Shown here in pieces: positions 1-7,700 of a stretch of DNA of 64,000 nucleotides (its first letter is position 1; each line of letters opens with the position of its first letter). Below the pieces are notes generated by a model that saw only the letters and a program-made list of their open reading frames with translations, made no database searches and was not told where the DNA came from. A program made the position numbers and the translations under genes. The DNA lies in NCBI GenBank assembly GCA_016125425.1, contig WGLT01000007.1, positions 32,204-96,203 on the forward strand. The letters are read 5' to 3'. The stretch is from Alphaproteobacteria bacterium (GTDB lineage: Bacteria; Pseudomonadota; Alphaproteobacteria; Caulobacterales; Parvularculaceae).

Positions 1-142
1 CGCGGCCAGGGAAGGAATAATCCTGAATTCGGGTCCGCAAGCGATATTCGGGTGGCTGTCGAGTATGACGCGCAAAAGAGTGGTCCCCGATCGGGGGGCG
101 CCGCCGACAAAAATTGGCGCATCAATCACGCTTCAACCTTAC

Positions 143-895
143 TTATGGTCTTTTCGACGCCATCGGGTCGACGCCAGCACGGAACCATCCCGTGATCGAA
201 TAACGCGAACCGCCTGCAAAGGGCGCGACCGCGGTCACGGAGTGCCGTTGCGGCACAAGAAACACATTCAACGCATTAAAGCGAGGAGAGATCGCGCCGT
301 CGATTTCTCCGTCATCATTGACGAAAAGCGTCAAGCCGCCCCAATCGACTCGCCACTTCGGCGATAAATTCAACACAAAGGCGGCGCGTCTATCTTTGCC
401 TTCAACGCCGTCATTGTGTTCGTTGAGAAAGTGCCCAGCCCTGTATTTCGTCGCCTGGGCATCGGCGAATCCGATGTCGCTTGCGCCAGTCAACTCGCGG
501 GCAAACGCAATCATCGCTTCGCTATTTACCAGCTCAAACACCTCACGCAGAAGGCCACGCGCCGAATCACCGCGATGGTAGATGTCATAAATTGGAATAT
601 TCTCGTAGAGATACGCGAACCCATGCTCGGCTTGCCCATACACACGAGATAAGAACGCCTCTCGCTCCTGAGGGGATTGTTTCTCCATCGCGGCCGCGTC
701 GAGATCCAGATGACGGCCGTCAAGGTCAGTGACCAGATTCCAACGACGATCCATTTCAAGCCAGGTCAGAATGCGCTTGGCGCTCTGCTGTTCCAGAATG
801 TCGCAGACTTGTACGCGGCCAATACTTTGAAGCGTTTGACGATAAGGCGCTATGTCAAGACTGGCATTTAAACGTAAAGCTGTTGGTTCGCTCAT
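143..895 (-). CDS. 2OG-Fe(II) oxygenase family protein (prolyl-hydroxylase-like)
   Basis: Probable soluble non-haem iron dioxygenase that uses 2-oxoglutarate and O2; the substrate is unknown. The 250-residue protein carries the facial-triad pattern H160-x-D162 and a distal H218, followed by R231, which would bind the 2OG carboxylate. These sit on a predicted double-stranded beta-helix in the C-terminal half. The first 100 residues are charged and less recognisable. The length fits the bacterial 2OG-FeII_Oxy families that act on proteins or small molecules. It is transcribed away from pyk across a 312-bp divergent spacer, and its 3' neighbour lies outside the window. The ATG at 895 is the first in-frame start. 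The family assignment rests on the triad; the function is inferred only to the level of oxygenase. Confidence 0.75.
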   Translation of the reverse strand: MSEPTALRLNASLDIAPYRQTLQSIGRVQVCDILEQQSAKRILTWLEMDRRWNLVTDLDGRHLDLDAAAMEKQSPQEREAFLSRVYGQAEHGFAYLYENIPIYDIYHRGDSARGLLREVFELVNSEAMIAFARELTGASDIGFADAQATKYRAGHFLNEHNDGVEGKDRRAAFVLNLSPKWRVDWGGLTLFVNDDGEIDGAISPRFNALNVFLVPQRHSVTAVAPFAGGSRYSITGWFRAGVDPMASKRP

Positions 896-1207
896 AGCTG
901 TTTCAAGATGAAATTTTGAATCGCTGCCCGCCAGGGGGGGCCGATTCTGTTTATGCTCGGTCGCCGCTTTTGCAAGCGGCCAGCGCTTAGATTGCGACGA
1001 ACGGTTCCGAAGATGCGGTCTCGCGAAAAGCTTCCGCGGCCCTGCCCTTCCGCCCCGTCGGCTGTCCGCCTCTGTCTGGAAAGGGCGTGCCGGATATCAA
1101 TCCCGCCGCCCCCTCCTTGCGGTTCGCGCTTGCGCGGGCGGGAGGAGTCTAGCCCTAAGCAGGAGAATGCGACTAGGCTCTGAACGCTTTCGGACTTTGG
1201 AGCCGCC
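896..1207. other. divergent intergenic region between the oxygenase gene and pyk
   Basis: No convincing gene is present; short reading frames here have no ribosome site or family resemblance. The region must hold the promoters of both flanking genes. A perfect 7-bp hairpin (GCCGCTT, loop TTGC, AAGCGGC) lies at 963-980, about 230 bp before pyk. It has no T-run, so it is not an obvious terminator. A second purine-rich AGGAG at 1161-1165 is too far from the pyk start to serve it. Confidence 0.6.
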
Positions 1208-2629
1208 ATGCGAAACCGTTTCTGCAAAATCGTCGCAACCGTTGGTCCGGCGAGTTCCTCGCCATCGATGCTTCGGATGCTCCATCATGCAGGTGTCGAC
1301 GTATTCCGGCTTAATTTCAGCCATGGCGATCACGGCAAGATCGCACAGATCGTCGAGGCTATCCGGGCCACGGAGGCGGAGAGCGGGGACCCCATCGCCG
1401 TATTCGCCGATCTCCAGGGACCCAAGATACGCACCGGGGTTCTGGCCGGCGATGGGATCGATCTCAAATTTGGCGAAGAGTATCGCCTCGTCTTGTCGAA
1501 CGAGTCTTCCGACCCCGATGTCATCCCCGTCCCCCACCCTGAAGTGGTTCAGGTGCTGGAGCCGGGAGACGTTTTGAAGCTGGACGACGGCAAACTGCAA
1601 CTGACAGTCACGGGCAGAGACAAGTCCGCCGTGATTGCGCGCGCCGACACGCCGGGCCGGCTGACAAATCGCAAAGGCGTCAACCTGCCCGGACGCCAAC
1701 TTCCAATTTCCGCTTTAACAGAAAAAGATCGCGCCGATCTTGCTTTCGCGCTTAAGATCGGCGTCGATTTTGTCGCGCTATCCTTCGTGCAGCGGCCTGA
1801 GGACGTCGCCGAAGCGCGCGCGATCATCGGCGAACGCGCCGGCGTCATCTCGAAAATCGAGAAGCCGTCGGCGGTGGAGCGCCTCGATGCAATTCTCGAG
1901 GCCTCCGACGCCGTTATGGTGGCGCGCGGCGATCTTGGCGTCGAACTTCCGCCAGAACAGGTTCCGGGCATACAAAGACGGATCGTGCGCGCCTGCCGTG
2001 CGGCGGGAAAACCGGTCATTGTTGCGACCCATATGCTCGAATCGATGGTGGAGTCGATTTCGCCGACACGCGCGGAAGCGTCCGACGTTTCAACCGCTGT
2101 GTTTCAAGGCGCCGACGCAGTGATGCTCTCGGCGGAAACTGCGGTCGGCCGACATCCGCCTACCGCGGCGGCGATCATGGACCGTATCATTGCTGCGACG
2201 GAAAGCGACCCGGAGTCCGGCGGTTTCAAAGAGACGGTCGACCCCGATACCGACTTCACCACCGCAGATGCGATTTCTCTCTCGGCGCGGCGCATAGCCG
2301 AAATCCTCGATTGCAGATTTGCAGTCGCGTACACAAAAACGGGCTCGACAGCCCGGCGTCTGTCGAGAGATCGCCCTCACTGCGCAGTGCTTGCCGCGAC
2401 GCCCAGCAGGGAGGTCGGTCGGAAGCTCGCGTTATATTGGGGGCTTGCGCCAGTCATCACCGAAGATATTTCAGACTTCAATGAAATGCTGGAAAAGGCC
2501 GACAGAATCGCGCGGGACCATGGCGCGCTTAACGGCGATCGTATTATCATTCTCGCGGGATACCCTTTCGGTCGTCCGGGAAAGACCAACACGCTCAAGA
2601 TCAGCCGGATCGGCGCTCACGGCGAATAG
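1208..2629 (+). CDS. pyk: pyruvate kinase
   Basis: Converts phosphoenolpyruvate and ADP to pyruvate and ATP, the last step of glycolysis or the Entner-Doudoroff route, in the cytosol. The protein has 473 residues, a normal bacterial length. Recognisable blocks are the N-terminal strand with R34-L-N-F-S-H-G (31-40), the active-site loop VISKIEKP (213-220) with catalytic K216 and metal-binding E218, MVARGDLG (237-244), and the ATHMLESM plus PTRAEASDV stretch (273-294) that lines the PEP/K+ site. A C-terminal alpha/beta domain follows from about residue 340. The start is supported by GGAG at 1199-1202, five bases before the ATG. The downstream hydrolase gene is 70 bp away with its own strong ribosome site, so co-transcription is possible but not required. 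Confidence 0.97.
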   Translation: MRNRFCKIVATVGPASSSPSMLRMLHHAGVDVFRLNFSHGDHGKIAQIVEAIRATEAESGDPIAVFADLQGPKIRTGVLAGDGIDLKFGEEYRLVLSNESSDPDVIPVPHPEVVQVLEPGDVLKLDDGKLQLTVTGRDKSAVIARADTPGRLTNRKGVNLPGRQLPISALTEKDRADLAFALKIGVDFVALSFVQRPEDVAEARAIIGERAGVISKIEKPSAVERLDAILEASDAVMVARGDLGVELPPEQVPGIQRRIVRACRAAGKPVIVATHMLESMVESISPTRAEASDVSTAVFQGADAVMLSAETAVGRHPPTAAAIMDRIIAATESDPESGGFKETVDPDTDFTTADAISLSARRIAEILDCRFAVAYTKTGSTARRLSRDRPHCAVLAATPSREVGRKLALYWGLAPVITEDISDFNEMLEKADRIARDHGALNGDRIIILAGYPFGRPGKTNTLKISRIGAHGE

Positions 2630-2699
2630 ACGCCTTGCCGGTCTGGCGATGCGCCCATAAACACTGGGAGCGGGCGCCGCCGTACAGGAGGAGCGATCG

Positions 2700-3419
2700 A
2701 TGACCATCAAGACTCGTGCAATTGAATATGTTCACGATGGAACTTTGCTGGAAGGCGTGCTCGCCTTTGACGACGGGCAGACTGGCAAGCGTCCGGCGGT
2801 TCTCGTCTCTCACGCCTGGGCGGGGCGGTCTGATCTCGAGGTCGACTATGCAAAGAAGCTCGCGGCCCTCGGCTATGCCGGATTTGCGCTAGATCTGTAC
2901 GGAAAGGGCGTGCTCGGCGCGAGCGTCGAAGAAAACCAAAAACTGATGACGCCGTTTGTCGAGGATCGGGCGAAACTGCAATCTCGCCTTTTACACATCC
3001 TCGACGTGGTGCGAGCCCTCCCGGAAGTGGACGCGAAAAAGGTTGCGGGGATGGGATTTTGTTTCGGCGGGCTTTGCGTTCTCGACCTTGCGCGAACAGG
3101 AGTCGACATCAAGGGCGTCGGCGCATTCCACGGCCTCTTCACGCCGCCGGGCAACACAGCCGGCAAGAAAATAAACGCCAAGGTCATCGCCTATCACGGC
3201 TGGGACGATCCTATGGCGAAGCCCGATTCGGTTCTCGCGCTGGCGAAGGAACTGACCGAAGCGAAAGCCGATTGGCAATTACTCGCTTTCGGCAACACGA
3301 TGCACGCTTTCACCAATCCTGCAATGAACGATCCGGGCTTCGGCGCCGTATATAACAAGGCTGCGGCTGACCGCGCATGGGCGTCGTTCACGAGCTTCCT
3401 GAAAGAGTGTTTCGCCTAG
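2700..3419 (+). CDS. dienelactone hydrolase family alpha/beta hydrolase
   Basis: Cytosolic alpha/beta hydrolase of the DLH family (239 residues, typical). The nucleophile elbow is GMGFCFGG with C121 as nucleophile, as in carboxymethylenebutenolidase. The rest of the triad is D169 or D170 in the GWDDP motif and H202 in TMHAF. A complete AGGAGGAG ribosome site at 2686-2693 stands six bases before the ATG. No chlorocatechol genes are nearby, so a true dienelactone substrate is unlikely; such orphan DLH proteins usually have unknown carboxyl-ester or lactone substrates. It ends 56 bp before the convergent TPR gene. Family assignment is secure; the substrate is open. Confidence 0.9.
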   Translation: MTIKTRAIEYVHDGTLLEGVLAFDDGQTGKRPAVLVSHAWAGRSDLEVDYAKKLAALGYAGFALDLYGKGVLGASVEENQKLMTPFVEDRAKLQSRLLHILDVVRALPEVDAKKVAGMGFCFGGLCVLDLARTGVDIKGVGAFHGLFTPPGNTAGKKINAKVIAYHGWDDPMAKPDSVLALAKELTEAKADWQLLAFGNTMHAFTNPAMNDPGFGAVYNKAAADRAWASFTSFLKECFA

Positions 3420-3475
3420 CCGGCGCGCACAGGCGTGCGGCGTCACTGTCGTTGAACGCTGTCGAACGGCGCCGG

Positions 3476-4033
3476 TTATCGATCGCTCTGAAGATCGATC
3501 TTGCGGAGCCGCGCTTTCGCCAATTCGAAATCGGGATTTAACTTGAGGGCGCGTTCATAGGCGTCGCGCGCCTTTGAGCGCTCATTTTTCGCCTCATAAA
3601 CCAGCCCGATATTGTACCATGCGGCCCAAGGTTTAGAGACGCCAAGCTCCAGCGCCGCTTTATAGTCAGCCAACGCCTGATCAAGCCGTCCGGCGAGAAA
3701 ATGGCTGTTGCCCCGGTTGACGACCGCTTCGCCAAGGCCAGAATCGATCCTGAGCGCCGCATCGAAGTCCTCTATCGCCGCAGCCAGGTCTCGATTTCGA
3801 TTCTCTATGATCCCGCGGTTCACAAGCGTGCGCTTGCGATCGCCTTGCGACAGCGAGACGCTGGCCAAGGCCCTGTCGCACGGAGCCGTGTCACGCCCGA
3901 AATCGCTGCGAGCCTGTTCATAGCAGGCGGCCGCGTCGCTGGCGCCGAGCGTTGTCACGGCCATTTGAGCGGCCGCCGGCGACGCGCCGAAAAGAACGAA
4001 AAGAATGCTCCCGCGGGCCGCCCATAATTTCAT
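3476..4033 (-). CDS. exported tetratricopeptide-repeat protein
   Basis: A 185-residue protein with an N-terminal signal peptide (hydrophobic segment about 8-20, then an AAAQ cleavage region) followed by two to three TPR units. Recognisable TPR positions occur around residues 70-170: an A-x-x-D-F-D-A-A-L type unit, then L-A-D-Y-K-A-A-L, then A-R-D-A-Y-E-R-A-L-K-L-N-P. It is probably periplasmic and a protein-protein interaction scaffold; the partner is unknown. The ATG at 4033 is preceded on the minus strand by a GGGAGAG ribosome site. It converges with the DLH gene and is divergent from the 3-hydroxybutyrate dehydrogenase gene, whose promoter must share the 142-bp spacer. Confidence 0.8.
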   Translation of the reverse strand: MKLWAARGSILFVLFGASPAAAQMAVTTLGASDAAACYEQARSDFGRDTAPCDRALASVSLSQGDRKRTLVNRGIIENRNRDLAAAIEDFDAALRIDSGLGEAVVNRGNSHFLAGRLDQALADYKAALELGVSKPWAAWYNIGLVYEAKNERSKARDAYERALKLNPDFELAKARLRKIDLQSDR

Positions 4034-4175
4034 GACGATTGCTCTCCCGGTGAGCCGAGACGCATTCTAGCCCCCCGAAAGCCTGGTGCGCCATACGGTC
4101 GCGCTTCACAATTTGCCGCCGATGAGCGCCGAGCCTATTGTGCAGCGCACCACACCATCCAAGAGGAGAATTTCC

Positions 4176-4958
4176 ATGCCAAAGCGTCTCAGCGCCATTG
4201 TCACAGGCTCCACCAGCGGCATCGGCGAAGCCATCGCCACCGCTTTTGCGGCCGAAGGGATGAACGTGATGCTGAACGGTTTCGGCGACCGCGACGCTAT
4301 CGAGAAACTCCGCGCGGGTCTGGAGGAGAAGCACGGAGTGAAGGCGCGCTATAACGACGCCGACATGACGAAGCCAGCTGAAATCGCCGGCATGGTCGAA
4401 GAAGCGGCGGAGGCGTTCGGGGCTGTCGACGTCCTCGTAAACAACGCCGGAATCCAGCATGTGTCGCCGATTGAGGACTTCCCGGACGCAAAGTGGGACG
4501 CGATTATCGCAATCAATCTGTCCTCCGCATTTCACACGATCAAAGCCGCGTTCGCCGCAATGAAAGAGAACAAATTCGGCCGGATCATTAATATCGCCTC
4601 CGCCCATGGTTTGGTGGCGTCGCCCTTCAAGTCGGCCTATGTCGCGGCCAAGCATGGCATTGTCGGCCTTACGAAAACGGTCGCGCTCGAGGGCGCCCAA
4701 TACGGCGTTACGTGCAACGCAATCTGTCCGGGCTATGTGAAAACGCCGCTCGTCGAAGCGCAAATTCCCGATCAGGCGAAGGCGAATAACATGACGGAAG
4801 AGGAAGTCGTTCAAAAGATCATGCTGGCCGCCCAACCTACGAAGCAATTCGTCACTGTCGAGCAAGTCGCCGCGCTCGCCTGTTATCTGACCACAGACGC
4901 CGCCGCCCAAATCACCGGGGCCGCCCTTTCAATCGACGGCGGTTGGGTGGCGCATTGA
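4176..4958 (+). CDS. bdhA: D-3-hydroxybutyrate dehydrogenase
   Basis: Short-chain dehydrogenase, NAD-dependent, that interconverts (R)-3-hydroxybutyrate and acetoacetate, the step that follows polyhydroxybutyrate breakdown. In 260 residues it has the TGSTSGIG cofactor loop (10-17), NNAG (89-92), and the catalytic S142, Y155, K159. The stretch around HGLVASPFKSAY and the later QPTKQFVTVEQVA segment are characteristic of BdhA rather than of generic SDRs. The start at 4176 is chosen because AGAGGAG lies eight bases upstream; an ATG 90 bases further up would add a non-homologous tail. The patatin gene follows after only 10 bp, so the two are almost certainly one transcript. Confidence 0.92.
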   Translation: MPKRLSAIVTGSTSGIGEAIATAFAAEGMNVMLNGFGDRDAIEKLRAGLEEKHGVKARYNDADMTKPAEIAGMVEEAAEAFGAVDVLVNNAGIQHVSPIEDFPDAKWDAIIAINLSSAFHTIKAAFAAMKENKFGRIINIASAHGLVASPFKSAYVAAKHGIVGLTKTVALEGAQYGVTCNAICPGYVKTPLVEAQIPDQAKANNMTEEEVVQKIMLAAQPTKQFVTVEQVAALACYLTTDAAAQITGAALSIDGGWVAH

Positions 4959-4968
4959 ACGATCATTC

Positions 4969-6003
4969 GTGACAAAGCGCAAAAAAATCAACTTCGCGCT
5001 CCAAGGCGGCGGCGCGCACGGGGCGATCACCTGGGGGGTCCTTGACCGTCTTCTTGAGGACGACCGTATCGATATTGATTCAATTTCGGGCGCAAGCGCC
5101 GGCGCAGTCAACGCCGTCGCGCTTGCCTACGGTCTGCATCTTGGCGGCGCAGTCCCGGCCCGCGCGAAGCTAGAGGAGGTTTGGCGAACAATCAGCGAAG
5201 TGGGCTGGATTTTCAATCCGGTCAAGAGAAGCCCGCTTGATATGATTCTTGGCCGTTTCAACGTTGAGAATTCGATTGGCTATAAAATATTCGACGCATT
5301 CACGCGGATCTATTCACCTTATCAGTTCAACCCGCTGAACTTTAATCCGCTGAAAGAAGTTCTTAATCGCTGCATAAATTTTGAAGAGCTGCGAAAATGT
5401 GATCGTTACAAACTTTTTTTGTCCGCCACGAACGTTAAGACAGGCAAAGTGCATATTTTTCGCACATCGGACGCCTCTGTTGATGTCGTGTGCGCATCAA
5501 CCTGCCTGCCGTTCCTGTATCAGGCCGTCAAAATCGACGGGAAATATTACTGGGACGGAGGCTATATGGGGAACCCGCCGTTGTTTCCGTTCTTCTACGA
5601 ATCCGAATCGCGCGACATCGTTATTGTTCATGTAAATCCGCTGAATCGCAGCGACGTTCCGAGTACAGCGCCCGAGATATTCAACCGCATCAATGAAATC
5701 AGTTTTAATTCGTCGCTCCTGCGCGAATTGCGGGCCATCGCTTTTGTGCACAAGCTGCTTGATGAGAATTGGCTTAAAGACGAGCATCGAGACCGGCTGC
5801 GCAATATCCATATTCACTCCGTACGCAGCGACGAAGCGCTTCTGGATTTGTCCATTGCAAGCAAGTTTAATGTCGAATGGGCGTTTCTTCAGGAGCTAAA
5901 GGAGCGGGGCCGAAAAATCGCAGATTCCTGGATCGAGAAAACTTATAAGGATATTGGCGAACGCTCTTCGGTCGATCTGCGCGCAATGTTTGATTCTGCA
6001 TGA
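4969..6003 (+). CDS. patatin-like phospholipase
   Basis: A 344-residue patatin-family acyl hydrolase. It has the oxyanion loop GGGAHGA (13-19), the nucleophile elbow G41-A-S43-A-G and the dyad aspartate in WDGG (D196). These use a Ser-Asp dyad to release fatty acyl groups from lipids; a role on PHB granules is also conceivable because bdhA lies 10 bp upstream. No signal peptide or membrane segment is seen, so it acts from the cytosolic side. The start is a GTG at 4969 with no clear ribosome site, which suggests translational coupling to bdhA. The gene is visibly richer in A+T than its neighbours (for example around 5380-5480), a possible sign of separate ancestry. Confidence 0.88.
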   Translation: MTKRKKINFALQGGGAHGAITWGVLDRLLEDDRIDIDSISGASAGAVNAVALAYGLHLGGAVPARAKLEEVWRTISEVGWIFNPVKRSPLDMILGRFNVENSIGYKIFDAFTRIYSPYQFNPLNFNPLKEVLNRCINFEELRKCDRYKLFLSATNVKTGKVHIFRTSDASVDVVCASTCLPFLYQAVKIDGKYYWDGGYMGNPPLFPFFYESESRDIVIVHVNPLNRSDVPSTAPEIFNRINEISFNSSLLRELRAIAFVHKLLDENWLKDEHRDRLRNIHIHSVRSDEALLDLSIASKFNVEWAFLQELKERGRKIADSWIEKTYKDIGERSSVDLRAMFDSA

Positions 6004-6166
6004 GCGAGATTTCATGCGATTCATCGTTTGGGCTCGCCCCTTGCTCCGTGAAGAAACTGTCATGAATAAGGCTTAACTACACCTCGTCGCCCTCTTATTT
6101 CACCCTCCGCTCATCAACGCCGATTCTCCCAAAACGGCGTGAATGACCCTTGACGAGGAGAGAATG

Positions 6167-6703
6167 ATGAATCGCATTCTAATCGCGGCATCCACACTGG
6201 CCTTGGCGGCGAGCGCCGCCCTGGCGCAAGATACGACGTCCGGCAATCCGACTGACGAGCTCGCCGGCGCGATGACGCAACCATCGCCGGAGAACGCCAG
6301 CCAGCCCAATCCGGCGCCGGACATTACATCCGTGATAACAAAGGACGATGTCAAAAACTTCGGCGCCGCCGATTTCAAGGCGGCTGACGCCAATGGCGAC
6401 GGAAAAATCGATCAAGCCGAATTCGTTGCATACGCCGCAGCGAACCCTCCCCCCGCCGGCGCAGCCGCGCAAGAAGATTATGCGCAGGGAGATGAAATTG
6501 CAGCGAATGCCGCATCCGATTCGGCGGCGCCGGAAAAAGCGTTCGCCTCGATGAGCGGCGGCAAGAAAACGGTCACGCTCAAGCAATATCTGAGCGGACT
6601 TCTCAAGGACTTTGAGCGTGCGGACGTCAATATGGACAACAAGCTCGACGAAAATGAAAATCGGGCATTCGCCCTACTCGTTCGCGGCAAGTCCTCAGAA
6701 TAG
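6167..6703 (+). CDS. secreted EF-hand calcium-binding protein
   Basis: A 178-residue exported protein with a signal peptide (1-21, cleavage near ALAQ) and two canonical 12-residue EF loops. Loop 1 (74-85) is DANGDGKIDQAE; loop 2 (153-164) is DVNMDNKLDENE. Both keep acidic or polar ligands at positions 1, 3, 5, 9 and 12. A low-complexity Pro/Ala/Gln spacer (30-55) follows the signal. It probably binds Ca2+ in the periplasm; the partner is unknown. The second of two adjacent ATGs (6167) is chosen because the GAGGAG at 6155-6160 is then six bases away. The gene ends just before a strong convergent hairpin. Confidence 0.85.
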   Translation: MNRILIAASTLALAASAALAQDTTSGNPTDELAGAMTQPSPENASQPNPAPDITSVITKDDVKNFGAADFKAADANGDGKIDQAEFVAYAAANPPPAGAAAQEDYAQGDEIAANAASDSAAPEKAFASMSGGKKTVTLKQYLSGLLKDFERADVNMDNKLDENENRAFALLVRGKSSE

Positions 6704-6737
6704 TCGCGGTTCGAGAATGACTGCCGGCGAACGCTTT

Positions 6738-6764
6738 CCGCCTGTTTCCGCAGGAAGCAGGCGG
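6738..6764. terminator. 12-bp hairpin between convergent genes
   Basis: CCGCCTGTTTCC pairs with GGAAGCAGGCGG (one G-T wobble) around a three-base loop. It lies between the EF-hand gene (+) and the Fur-like gene (-), whose stop codon starts three bases beyond it. A short TTTT run follows on the plus strand, so it best serves the EF-hand transcript. Confidence 0.7.
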
Positions 6765-6766
6765 AT

Positions 6767-7261
6767 CTAGTTTTCGCAGCTATCGGCGCAGTGGCCTATC
6801 GCCTCCAAAAATACTTCATCAAACGCAAAATCCGGGCATGCGAGCAGATCCCGCAAGACGCGGCTGTCGATCAGGTGTTCGCGGGCCCGCCCGCAGCGCC
6901 GGCAAATCAGAAACGCCGTGCCGATGCCGTCGCCGCCGCCGCCTTCAGCGGCGACATAGGCGTTGAGGCTGGCCAGACGATGTGCGAGCCGCCGGCGCGT
7001 CAAACTCGCCAGAGCGCGATAAATGCTCATTGGCGCTTTCAGCCCGAGCGCGCGTGTCTGCTCGAGGATGTCGTAAGCCTTCAGAGGCAGAGCGGCCCCT
7101 CGCAAGGTCTCGAGCACAATCTCTTCATTACGAGTAAGTTTGCGGGGCGGCCGTGGGCGCCTTGCGCCATTTTGTTGCTTACCCAACAGCGCCTCCGCGA
7201 CGAAGGAGCCGCGGGCAGGCTTTAAGTTCCACTCCGCACAAATCGTAGGTCCGCCCGACAT
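6767..7261 (-). CDS. Fur/Zur-family regulator with degenerate metal site
   Basis: A 164-residue protein with the Fur-type winged helix (about 42-105; MSIYRALASLTRRRLAHRL is the wing and recognition region) and the C120-x-x-C123-G structural zinc motif. It most resembles Zur in the LNAYV and FLICRRCG segments. The regulatory ligands expected between them (a Cys and an H-x-H in canonical Zur) are missing; residues 105-114 are AEGGGGDGIG. The C-terminal cysteine pair is C158-x3-C162 instead of C-x2-C. It may therefore be unresponsive to zinc or bind another signal. About 30 extra N-terminal residues precede the fold, so the true start could be internal. It is followed in cis by no zinc-transport genes. 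Confidence 0.8.
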   Translation of the reverse strand: MSGGPTICAEWNLKPARGSFVAEALLGKQQNGARRPRPPRKLTRNEEIVLETLRGAALPLKAYDILEQTRALGLKAPMSIYRALASLTRRRLAHRLASLNAYVAAEGGGGDGIGTAFLICRRCGRAREHLIDSRVLRDLLACPDFAFDEVFLEAIGHCADSCEN

Positions 7262-7499
7262 TCGATCCCGGTGCTTGCATCGGCTCCCCCTTGCAGCGAC
7301 CTTTGGTCTTGAATGTTATCACATCTAGATCTTGATTCCCACAATCATAGGATGTGAAAATTCAGGATACCAAATAACGCGCGAGCAATTTGCGGATGAT
7401 CTTACCCTTATTCTTTATAAATATGCAAAGCCAACTGCTGGCGACTGCTTCCAGTCAAGAAACAAGCCAGTTTTTGAGAAACCGAATTTTGAAGCAGTA
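7262..7499. other. A+T-rich intergenic region upstream of the Fur-like gene
   Basis: No gene or tRNA is recognised between the Fur-like gene and yacG. The stretch 7310-7500 is clearly richer in A+T than the surroundings and should contain the promoter of the Fur-like gene. An 8-bp palindrome ATCTAGAT lies at 7323-7330. A strong AAGGGGGAG ribosome-like site at about 7284-7292 precedes an out-of-frame ATG at 7280 and so does not settle the start of the regulator. Confidence 0.5.
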
Positions 7500-7700
7500 T
7501 TAACCGCTGTCGGGTTCCGTCCCGTCCGGCACGGAATCATCGTCTTCGCTCGCCGGCAATGCATAGCCTTCGGAAAGCCAGCGATGGAGATCGATATCGG
7601 CGCACCTCTTGGAGCAGAACGGAGCATAGGCGTCCGCCGCCCGCTTATGACAGATCGGGCAAGTCCCGCGCGGTTCGCTCATTCTGTTCGGCGACGTCAA
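7500..7700 (-). CDS. yacG: YacG, zinc-finger DNA gyrase inhibitor
   Basis: A small zinc protein that in Escherichia coli binds the GyrB C-terminal region and inhibits gyrase. The finger C14-P-I-C17, then C29-x3-C33 followed by DLHRW is diagnostic. The acidic tail is usual. It overlaps the end of the RNase E/G gene by 56 bases if it begins at the TTG (7700), which has a GAGGGAG ribosome site seven bases upstream. The alternative ATG at 7682 gives 60 residues beginning MSEPRG but has no ribosome site. It is last in the infA-maf-rng-yacG run, which supports the identification. Confidence 0.85.
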   Translation of the reverse strand: MTSPNRMSEPRGTCPICHKRAADAYAPFCSKRCADIDLHRWLSEGYALPASEDDDSVPDGTEPDSG

